Notes under the pieces: model-generated
Databases searched by the model: none
What the model was told of the DNA's origin: nothing
The model's input: the letters and a program-made list of their open reading frames with translations, nothing else
In this document: in pieces, positions 1 through 4,720 of the stretch
Layout: each line of letters opens with the position of its first letter
How positions within the stretch are numbered: position 1 is the first letter of the stretch
Source: Enterobacteriaceae bacterium
Lineage (GTDB): Bacteria > Pseudomonadota > Gammaproteobacteria > Enterobacterales > Enterobacteriaceae
Assembly (NCBI GenBank): GCA_022712475.1
Contig: JALAGK010000371.1
Location: 1 to 5,454, forward strand
Length of the DNA stretch: 5,454 nucleotides
Direction of reading: 5' to 3'
Position numbers and translations under genes: made by a program

Positions 1-424
1 GACACAAGCCGTGGGCTTCAATCACATTATGGTGCAGCACAAAGCCGTTTTTCGCGGCAAGTAGATGCATTATCTCTTCAACACCTTCAGCGGTTTCTTC
101 ACGCACCAGGCCACAGCGGTCGCAAATAAACATGGCCGAGGTGTGGGTCGCCTCATCAAAATGATGGCACAACACGTAGCTATTGGTGGATTCCACCTTG
201 TGCACAAAGCCTTGTTCCAGCAGGAAATCCAGCGCACGGTAAACCGTTGGCGGTTTGGCCTGTGGCTCGCTTTCTTTCAGTAAATCCAGCAAATCGTAAG
301 CGCTGATAGCACCTGGCTGTTGGGACATCAGGCGCAATACTTCCAGGCGCTGTGGTGTGAGGCGCACACTACGCTGTGTACACAGCTTCTCAGCGCGTGC
401 TAACACATCATCGGTACTCGTCAT
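1..424 (-). CDS. zur: Zinc uptake regulator Zur (Fur family), C-terminus cut by window edge
   Basis: Translating the minus strand from ATG 424-422 gives an open frame of 141 residues that runs off the left edge; E. coli Zur has about 171 residues. Zur is a cytoplasmic zinc-sensing repressor that, with zinc bound, shuts off zinc-uptake genes such as znuABC. The DNA-binding winged helix is visible in RLTPQRLEVL (21-30) and the recognition-helix motif PTVYRALDFLLEQG (59-72). By alignment from memory with E. coli Zur, the sensing-site ligands H75, C86, H94 and E109 and the first structural pair C101-x2-C104 are all present. The last visible residue, C141, is the first Cys of the second C-x2-C pair, so about 30 residues are missing only because of the edge. 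A GAGG at about 10 bases upstream can serve as ribosome binding site. The gene diverges from the outer-membrane protein gene at 732. Identity is near certain; the exact start could differ by a few residues. Confidence 0.97.
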   Translation of the reverse strand, partial: MTSTDDVLARAEKLCTQRSVRLTPQRLEVLRLMSQQPGAISAYDLLDLLKESEPQAKPPTVYRALDFLLEQGFVHKVESTNSYVLCHHFDEATHTSAMFICDRCGLVREETAEGVEEIMHLLAAKNGFVLHHNVIEAHGLC

Positions 425-545
425 GGCGATTGGCCCTCGCAAATAAACCGTTATTTTACCACGAACGCAAAAAAACGTGCGACTGCCAACGGCTTATCCT
501 TTGTAAGGTTTAACAACAATTTTTTTACATTTCTTTGGCGTCCTC

Positions 546-574
546 TTCACGTAATGAAATACGTCATCTATAAA
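546..574 (+). promoter_or_regulatory. Candidate sigma70 promoter for the outer-membrane protein gene or a short leader RNA
   Basis: A TTCACG box (546-551, 4/6 to the consensus) and a TATAAA box (569-574, 5/6) are separated by 17 bases, the ideal spacing. Transcription would begin near 581, giving a leader of about 150 bases before GTG 732. It is the best sigma70-like pair I noticed on the plus strand of the zur divergent gap. This is a prediction by eye, and AT-rich DNA often yields such matches. Confidence 0.4.
549..564. repeat. Inverted repeat ACGTA-N6-TACGT inside the candidate promoter
   Basis: ACGTA (549-553) and TACGT (560-564) are exact inverted copies around the spacer ATGAAA. The repeat overlaps the candidate -35 box and fills most of the space before the -10 box, a typical place for a repressor operator. 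The arms are only five bases and I do not recognise the motif as a known regulator site. It does not resemble the Zur box. Confidence 0.3.
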
Positions 575-627
575 TACTGTGGATCATCATTGAATTAACT
601 CAACAGGGAAGAATAAGACGTGCAGTC

Positions 628-650
628 AGGGGCTTAACAGCCCTTTTTTT
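628..650 (+). terminator. Intrinsic terminator in the leader, upstream of the outer-membrane protein gene
   Basis: The stem AGGGGCT (628-634) pairs with AGCCCTT (639-645), seven pairs including one G-U, around the loop TAAC. Seven T follow or overlap the 3' arm (644-650). This is a standard intrinsic terminator for rightward transcription, but no plus-strand gene precedes it: zur points the other way. It lies about 70 bases after the predicted start of transcription at 581 and 81 bases before GTG 732. It could act as an attenuator or end a short independent RNA of about 70 nt. Confidence 0.7.
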
Positions 651-674
651 ATGCCTTTTTCACAGCAATAAGCG

Positions 675-698
675 CCCTCCGTTAACCTGGCAGGAGGG
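675..698 (+). repeat. Second leader hairpin, CCCTCC/GGAGGG
   Basis: CCCTCC (675-680) is the exact inverse of GGAGGG (693-698), with a 12-base loop containing GTTAAC. It lies between the leader terminator and the start of the outer-membrane protein gene. No T-run follows, so it is not a terminator. It may be a 5' UTR structure, or chance: six base pairs with a large loop is modest evidence. Confidence 0.3.
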
Positions 699-731
699 AG
701 TGACACAACACTTGTACTCAAAGAGATAACT

Positions 732-2006
732 GTGAAAAAAATCCTTACTCCTTTGGCTGTTCTTATTCCCTCTTCATTGTTTATGGCACAGGCAGGTGCG
801 GCAAATACCTGGGCAGAAGCCCGAAGCGATGCGATGGGGGGCACTGGCGTGGCGTCGGCAAGCTATGGCAGCGCACCGATGATCAACCCAGCGTTACTGG
901 CTAAGGCGAAGCCGGAAGATAACGTGACTGTGATTTTGCCATCGGCAGGCTTGCAGGTAACGGACAAAGACAATCTTCAGGATGAAATCGATTCCATCAA
1001 CGATAAAATCAACTATTACAAGGATGTGATTGAGGACATTACCGCCGGTGGTCCGCTTGGCTATCTGCAAGCGTTGCCGCAGTTCCAGAGCGCCGCAGGG
1101 GATCTTGCTGATGAGCTGGCGTTTCTGGACGGCAAAACCGCCCATGCCAGCGCCGGTGCTGGCATTACGGTAGCGATCCCCAATGATGTGCTATCGGTTG
1201 CGTTTGTGGCTAAAGGCTATGCGCACGCGCGCGTCAGCTCTTACATTGACCCTAATGATATCGCTTATCTGCGCGGTATTGAAAACGACAGCGTAACGGC
1301 AGCCATTGAAGCGGCAAAAGCGTTGGTGGGCGGTTCTGATGAAATCACGGATAACCTCAAATCGACAGCCTTTGGGCGTGCGGCGATTGTATCGGACTAC
1401 GGTATTTCGCTGGCACGCCAGTTCCAGTTTGGGGATGTGCCGGTCTCTTTTGGCATCACGCCTAAGCTGCAAAAAACCTGGCTCTACAACTACACCGCCT
1501 CTATCTACAACTACGACAGCAGCGATTTTAAAAACAGCCGCTATCGTAACGACGATACCGGCTTCAATATGGATGCCGGTGTGGCCGCTGACTTTGGCGA
1601 TAACGTGACGGTGGGCTTAAGTGGGCAGAATCTGTTCTCACGCGATATCGATACCAAAGAGATTAACGGCTATAAGGACACTTACCAGATTCGCCCGCTG
1701 GTGACTGCCGGGGCGGCCTGGCACAATGACTGGCTGACGCTAAGCGCCGATGGCGACCTTACTGAAACCAAAGGTTTTAAAAGCGAGAAACCGTCTCAAT
1801 TTGCGGGCGTGGGTGCCGAAGTGACACCACTGAGCTGGCTTGCGGTGCGCGCGGGTTTTCGTGGTGACATGAAAGGTAACGATGTGAATGTGTTTACCGG
1901 CGGTCTGGGTTTTGCGCCGTTTAACCGTGTGCATCTCGATTTGACCGGTATCGTCGGCGAAGACGAGACCTGGGGCGCAGGCGCGCAGTTGAGTATGACA
2001 TTCTGA
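732..2006 (+). CDS. TraF-like outer-membrane beta-barrel protein (conjugal transfer TraF_2/FadL-like family)
   Basis: The 424-residue protein starts at GTG 732, preceded at six bases by AAGAG (721-725). Residues 1-23 form a signal peptide: MKK, a hydrophobic stretch, then AGA before ANTW, a signal peptidase I site. The segment just after it ([20 protein letters not shown], 30-49) resembles the N-terminus of the TraF_2 family, whose members are often annotated 'conjugal transfer protein TraF' but look like FadL-type barrels. Residues about 78-103 are charged and heptad-like, probably a short coiled coil or helical insert. From about 140 onward, alternating amphipathic strands dominate, and the chain ends in Phe, the usual last residue of proteins inserted by the Bam machinery. 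The family name should not be read as evidence of conjugation: no other transfer gene is nearby and there is no thioredoxin CxxC motif as in F-plasmid TraF. Substrate and role are unknown; passage of hydrophobic compounds is only an analogy with FadL. The gene lies between zur and dusA, where E. coli K-12 has yjbL-yjbM as I recall. Confidence 0.85.
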   Translation: MKKILTPLAVLIPSSLFMAQAGAANTWAEARSDAMGGTGVASASYGSAPMINPALLAKAKPEDNVTVILPSAGLQVTDKDNLQDEIDSINDKINYYKDVIEDITAGGPLGYLQALPQFQSAAGDLADELAFLDGKTAHASAGAGITVAIPNDVLSVAFVAKGYAHARVSSYIDPNDIAYLRGIENDSVTAAIEAAKALVGGSDEITDNLKSTAFGRAAIVSDYGISLARQFQFGDVPVSFGITPKLQKTWLYNYTASIYNYDSSDFKNSRYRNDDTGFNMDAGVAADFGDNVTVGLSGQNLFSRDIDTKEINGYKDTYQIRPLVTAGAAWHNDWLTLSADGDLTETKGFKSEKPSQFAGVGAEVTPLSWLAVRAGFRGDMKGNDVNVFTGGLGFAPFNRVHLDLTGIVGEDETWGAGAQLSMTF

Positions 2007-2031
2007 CGCGCAAGGGGCGCTATGCTATAGT
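2003..2031 (+). promoter_or_regulatory. Candidate extended -10 promoter of dusA, embedded in the preceding terminator
   Basis: TATAGT (2026-2031) is preceded by TGC (2023-2025), giving the extended -10 form TGnTATAnT. Seventeen bases upstream lies CTGACG (2003-2008, 4/6 to TTGACA), overlapping the stop codon of the upstream gene. Transcription would start near 2038, leaving a dusA leader of about 27 bases. The -10 box sits in the loop and first base of the 3' arm of the terminator hairpin. Confidence 0.5.
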
Positions 2032-2044
2032 AGCGCCCCTTTTT
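2012..2044 (+). terminator. Intrinsic terminator of the TraF-like gene
   Basis: AAGGGGCGCTA (2012-2022) pairs perfectly over 11 bases with TAGCGCCCCTT (2031-2041) around the loop TGCTATAG. Five T (2040-2044) follow. It begins five bases after the TGA, so it isolates this gene from dusA, which must then have its own promoter. Confidence 0.88.
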
Positions 2045-2064
2045 ACCCGGACCGTATTGCCACT

Positions 2065-3063
2065 ATGCAGCCACAATCCTCCGCTCAGACTTTCCCCGCA
2101 CTTCGTTTCTCCGTGGCACCCATGCTTGACTGGACCGACCGCCACTGCCGCTATTTCCTGCGTAAGCTGTCGCGCCACGCGTTGCTGTATACCGAAATGG
2201 TGACTACGGGGGCTATCATTCACGGTAAAGGCGACTATCTGGCCTACAGCGAAGAAGAGCATCCGGTGGCGTTACAGCTTGGCGGCAGCAGCCCGGCCGC
2301 GCTGGCGCAGTGCGCGAAGCTGGCAGAAGCCCGCGGTTATGACGAGATTAACCTCAACGTCGGTTGCCCGTCCGACCGGGTACAGAATGGCCGCTTTGGT
2401 GCCTGCCTGATGGGTGAGGCGAGTCTAGTGGCAGACTGTGTTAAAGCGATGCGCGATGTGGTGTCTGTGCCGGTTACGGTGAAAACCCGTATCGGTATCG
2501 ACGAGCAGGACAGCTATGAATTTCTGTGTGACTTTATCGATACCGTTGCCAACAGCGGTGGCTGTGACACCTTCATCATTCACGCCCGTAAGGCGTGGCT
2601 CTCCGGCCTTAGCCCGAAAGAGAACCGCGAAATTCCACCGCTGGATTATCCGCGGGTGTATCAGCTTAAGCGCGATTTTCCGCAGTTGACGCTGTCGCTC
2701 AACGGCGGCATTAAAACGCTTGAAGAGGCGCAGCAGCATCTTCAGCATCTCGACGGTGTGATGGTAGGGCGTGAGGCTTACCAGAACCCGGGGATCATGG
2801 CGGCCGTTGATCGTGTGATTTTTGGCAGCAACACATCCGATCCCGATCCGGTTGCTATTGTGCGATCGATGTATCCTTACATTGAAAACGAACTCAGCAA
2901 CGGTACGTATCTTGGCCACATTACGCGCCATATGCTGGGTCTGTTCCAGGGCGTACCGGGTGCGCGCCAGTGGCGTCGCTACTTAAGTGAAAATGCGCAC
3001 AAGGCCGGGGCCGATATCGCCGTGGTTGAGCAGGCGCTACAGCTGGTCGCTGAACGACGTTAA
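2065..3063 (+). CDS. dusA: tRNA-dihydrouridine(20/20a) synthase DusA
   Basis: The 332-residue protein is very close to E. coli DusA (about 330-345 residues depending on the start used). It is a cytoplasmic FMN enzyme that uses NADPH to reduce U20 and U20a in the D-loop of tRNAs to dihydrouridine. The N-terminal FMN-binding TIM barrel starts at [17 protein letters not shown] (14-30). The catalytic acid Cys is C101 in [14 protein letters not shown]. The family's FMN/tRNA-contacting segments VTVKTRIG (K140), [12 protein letters not shown] (H173), SLNGGIK and [11 protein letters not shown] follow in order. The C-terminal helical tRNA-binding domain (from about 260) holds [15 protein letters not shown] and [21 protein letters not shown] 2065 is the only upstream start that keeps the frame and clears the terminator, but no clear Shine-Dalgarno precedes it. 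The first dozen residues differ from E. coli, as is common for this variable N-terminus. It is a single-gene unit bounded by terminators on both sides. Confidence 0.97.
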   Translation: MQPQSSAQTFPALRFSVAPMLDWTDRHCRYFLRKLSRHALLYTEMVTTGAIIHGKGDYLAYSEEEHPVALQLGGSSPAALAQCAKLAEARGYDEINLNVGCPSDRVQNGRFGACLMGEASLVADCVKAMRDVVSVPVTVKTRIGIDEQDSYEFLCDFIDTVANSGGCDTFIIHARKAWLSGLSPKENREIPPLDYPRVYQLKRDFPQLTLSLNGGIKTLEEAQQHLQHLDGVMVGREAYQNPGIMAAVDRVIFGSNTSDPDPVAIVRSMYPYIENELSNGTYLGHITRHMLGLFQGVPGARQWRRYLSENAHKAGADIAVVEQALQLVAERR

Positions 3064-3090
3064 TTTCACTACTTTCTGGTCAATTTCACG

Positions 3091-3121
3091 CAATCCCGGC
3101 GCACTCGCCGGGATTGTTTGC
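3091..3121 (+). terminator. Terminator of dusA
   Basis: CAATCCCGGCG (3091-3101) and CGCCGGGATTG (3106-3116) form a perfect 11-bp stem with the loop CACT, 27 bases after the dusA stop. The trailing tract TTTGCTT is only moderately T-rich, so termination may be partial, but the stem is very stable. Confidence 0.75.
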
Positions 3122-3142
3122 TTACAGGCAGCGACATTAACA

Positions 3143-3159
3143 TTGGCACGCTTCTTGTA
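3143..3159 (+). promoter_or_regulatory. Sigma54 (-24/-12) promoter of pspG
   Basis: TTGGCACG (3143-3150) and TTGTA (3155-3159) match the sigma54 pattern TGGCAC-N5-TTGCW. The -24 GG (3145-3146) and the -12 dinucleotide GT (3157-3158) are separated by exactly ten bases. The only departure is T for C in the -12 GC. In E. coli, pspG is known to be transcribed by sigma54 RNA polymerase with the enhancer-binding activator PspF, under envelope stress. Transcription should start near 3169-3171, giving a leader of about 23 bases. Upstream PspF sites would fall around the dusA 3' end; I could not identify them by eye. Confidence 0.8.
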
Positions 3160-3178
3160 TTATCCGTGTTGTGTTTGA

Positions 3179-3204
3179 TAAGGAGTAAAACCATGCTGAA
3201 CTGA
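3179..3204 (+). promoter_or_regulatory. Original pspG ribosome binding site and ATG, now reading a three-codon stub
   Basis: TAAGGAG (3179-3185) lies seven bases before ATG 3193, an excellent initiation site. Reading on gives ATG CTG AAC TGA, so translation stops at 3204. Inserting one G after 3197 would restore ATG CTG GAA CTG and join the frame that runs to 3476, matching the E. coli PspG N-terminus (MLELL). The stop is five bases before GTG 3210, close enough for ribosomes to restart there. Confidence 0.8.
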
Positions 3205-3209
3205 TTTTT

Positions 3210-3476
3210 GTGCTGGGTTTCTTTTTTATGCTGCTGCTGACCGGTGTTTCGGTGCTCGGCGTACTGGCGGCACTGTTTGTCGCTACGCTTCTGATGTTCG
3301 CAGGCGGCGTATTCGCACTGATGATTAAGCTCCTGCCGTGGCTGCTGCTGGCTGTTGCTGGCGTATGGCTCATCCGTGCCCTGAAAGAGAAGAAAGACCC
3401 GTATGCGCGCTATGGTCTGGTGCGTGAGCGCTACAGCCGTCGCGACTATCGCCGTTACAGCCGCGGCCGCTACTGA
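3210..3476 (+). CDS. pspG: Phage shock protein G, with a one-base frameshift at codon 3 displacing the start
   Basis: PspG is a small inner-membrane effector of the phage-shock (Psp) envelope-stress response, regulated by PspF and sigma54. The open frame gives 88 residues from GTG 3210; restoring the lost base in codon 3 would give 94 from ATG 3193, against 80 in E. coli. Two hydrophobic segments are clear: roughly LGFFFMLLLTGVSVLGVLAA, continuing through LFVATLLMFAGG, and then ALMIKLLPWLLLAVAGVWLI. The core matches E. coli PspG closely (for example ALMIKLLPWLLLA). The tail after the second segment is longer than in E. coli, rich in Arg and Tyr, and ends RRYSRGRY. GTG 3210 has no ribosome binding site of its own, so the true start is uncertain: re-initiation after the stub, a later ATG at 3228, or a normal start at 3193 if the missing base is a sequencing error. 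The intact downstream frame argues for either an error or a very recent mutation. Family assignment is secure; functional state is not. Confidence 0.85.
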   Translation: MLGFFFMLLLTGVSVLGVLAALFVATLLMFAGGVFALMIKLLPWLLLAVAGVWLIRALKEKKDPYARYGLVRERYSRRDYRRYSRGRY

Positions 3477-3614
3477 TTTGCGGTCATCTGCGTAGTGGAT
3501 CACAGACTCGAGGTTTCGCGGGCTATGAGCATAGGATTTGCCGATGGGATCTGTCACTATGCAGCGGCTGTTTACAAAATTCATCGCGCTGTACCCTACA
3601 GGCAGACGCGAACT

Positions 3615-3654
3615 AAAAAAGAATGGGCTTCCCTCGGGAAGCCCAAATTCTTTC
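3615..3654 (-). terminator. Terminator of qorA, possibly shared with pspG from the other side
   Basis: TGGGCTTCCC (3624-3633) and GGGAAGCCCA (3636-3645) are exact inverted copies, a ten-pair stem whose innermost pair must open to leave a small loop. Read leftwards after the qorA stop, it is followed by TTC and six T (complement of 3620-3615), an ideal terminator. Read rightwards it is followed by AATTCTTTCT, a poorer tract, so it may also end pspG transcripts less efficiently. The flanking A- and T-rich arms can extend the stem, as in many bidirectional terminators. Confidence 0.85.
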
Positions 3655-3660
3655 TCCCGG

Positions 3661-4644
3661 TTACGGAATCAGCAGGCTGGAACCGCTGGTCGCCCGGCTT
3701 TCCAGCGTCTGGTGCGCGCGAGCTGCCTCGCGCAGCGGGAATTTTTGACTCTCTGGCACTTCAACCTTAATTACGCCGCTGGCTATCAGTGAGAACAGCT
3801 CGTTGCTGGCTTCTTCCAGTTCGGCGCGGTTGGTGACATAGCCAAACAGAGAAGGACGAGTGACGTAAAGCGAGCCTTTCTGGTTGAGAATGCCAAGATT
3901 GACGCCGGTGACCGGTCCGGAGGAATTACCAAAGCTCACCATCAGCCCGCGCCGTTGCAGACAGTCCAGCGAGGCTTCCCAGGTGGATTTACCCACCGAG
4001 TCGTACACTACCGCCACTTTTTTGCCGTCTGTCAGTTCGCTCACGCGTTCGGCAATGTTTTCATCCTGGTAATTAATGGTTTGCCACGCCCCGGCGCGTT
4101 TGGCTTTTTCGGCTTTCTGTGCCGAGCCAACGGTGCCAATCAGCCGCGCGCCCAGCGCTTTTGCCCACTGACAGGCAATCAGCCCCACACCGCCTGCTGC
4201 CGCGTGAAACAGGAACACTTCATTGGGCTTAATTTCATAGGTTTTGCGCAGCAGATAGAATACCGTCAGTCCCTTAAGGAATGACGCTGCGGCCTGCTCA
4301 AATGAAATGGCATCCGGCAGACGCGCCACTTTATCGGCACTCACGTTATGCACGGTGCTGTAGGCGCCCAGTCCTGCCTGAGCGTAGACCACGCGGTCGC
4401 CGGGTTTAAGGTGTGTGACACCGCGGCCTACCTTAATCACCACGCCTGACGCCTCGGTGCCCAGGCCGCTCGGCATAGTGGCAGGCGGGTACAACCCACT
4501 TCGCACATAGGTGTCGATGTAGTTGATACCGATAGCTTTGTTCTCTATCTGTACGTCGTTATCTGCCGGGGAGGCGGGAGTGAATTCCACCGCGTTGAGG
4601 ACCTCAGGCCCACCATGCTGGCTGAATTCGATACGCGTTGCCAT
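3661..4644 (-). CDS. qorA: NADPH:quinone oxidoreductase QorA (zinc-independent MDR family)
   Basis: The 327-residue protein has the same length as E. coli QorA and resembles it throughout. It is a cytoplasmic medium-chain dehydrogenase/reductase of the quinone oxidoreductase (zeta-crystallin-like) group, which reduces quinones with NADPH. The N-terminal GroES-like catalytic domain includes NKAIGINYIDTYVRSGLYP (35-53) and GLGTEASGVV (60-69). The expected zinc-binding Cys residues of alcohol dehydrogenases are absent, as in this family. The Rossmann cofactor motif is HAAAGGVGLIACQWAKALGA (147-166), followed by VVYDSVG and GLMVSFGNSSG. I chose ATG 4644-4642 because it gives MATRIEF, the E. coli start, and is preceded at five bases by AAGGAG (complement of 4655-4650). 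The open frame extends 36 codons further to 4752, but that would overlap dnaB and has no family match. The gene converges with pspG and diverges from dnaB. Confidence 0.97.
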   Translation of the reverse strand: MATRIEFSQHGGPEVLNAVEFTPASPADNDVQIENKAIGINYIDTYVRSGLYPPATMPSGLGTEASGVVIKVGRGVTHLKPGDRVVYAQAGLGAYSTVHNVSADKVARLPDAISFEQAAASFLKGLTVFYLLRKTYEIKPNEVFLFHAAAGGVGLIACQWAKALGARLIGTVGSAQKAEKAKRAGAWQTINYQDENIAERVSELTDGKKVAVVYDSVGKSTWEASLDCLQRRGLMVSFGNSSGPVTGVNLGILNQKGSLYVTRPSLFGYVTNRAELEEASNELFSLIASGVIKVEVPESQKFPLREAARAHQTLESRATSGSSLLIP

Positions 4645-4655
4645 GTGAACTCCTT

Positions 4656-4683
4656 TTGTCGTTGAGCCAGGAGAAGGTATACT
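4656..4683 (+). promoter_or_regulatory. Candidate dnaB promoter
   Basis: TATACT (4678-4683, 5/6 to the consensus) lies 16 bases after TTGTCG (4656-4661, 4/6) in the 76-bp gap between qorA and dnaB. Transcription would begin near 4690, about 30 bases before the dnaB ATG. The palindromic GTATAC (4677-4682) could also give a -10 box for leftward qorA transcription, but I saw no good -35 on that strand. Confidence 0.4.
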
Positions 4684-4720
4684 TCCCCGTCTCTCTATTG
4701 AATTTGGCACTCCATTCACT

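Noticed and set aside
447..465. A possible Zur box (GTTAT-containing stretch) upstream of zur
   Set aside because: Only about 12 of 19 bases agree with the znuABC-type site I remember, and the right half is poor. Not enough to call an operator in AT-rich DNA.
575..595. A possible LexA box near ATACTGTGG
   Set aside because: The CTGT half is not followed by ACAG at eight bases, so the SOS-box requirement is not met.
732..2006. Interpretation as a conjugation gene marking an integrative element
   Set aside because: No integrase, relaxase, type IV secretion genes, flanking repeats or tRNA are present, and the flanking genes keep their normal enterobacterial order.
2425..2931. A 168-codon minus-strand open frame inside dusA
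   Set aside because: It is entirely antisense to a well-conserved enzyme gene. Its composition (many His, Arg and Asn) is typical of a shadow frame.
3069..3584. A 171-codon minus-strand open frame across pspG and its flanks
   Set aside because: It crosses the dusA terminator, the sigma54 promoter and all of pspG in antisense, and shows Gln/His/Arg-rich shadow composition with no domain.
3495..3792. Two overlapping plus-strand open frames of 84-91 codons after pspG
   Set aside because: They run through the shared terminator hairpin and into the antisense strand of qorA. They lack ribosome binding sites and show no recognisable protein character.
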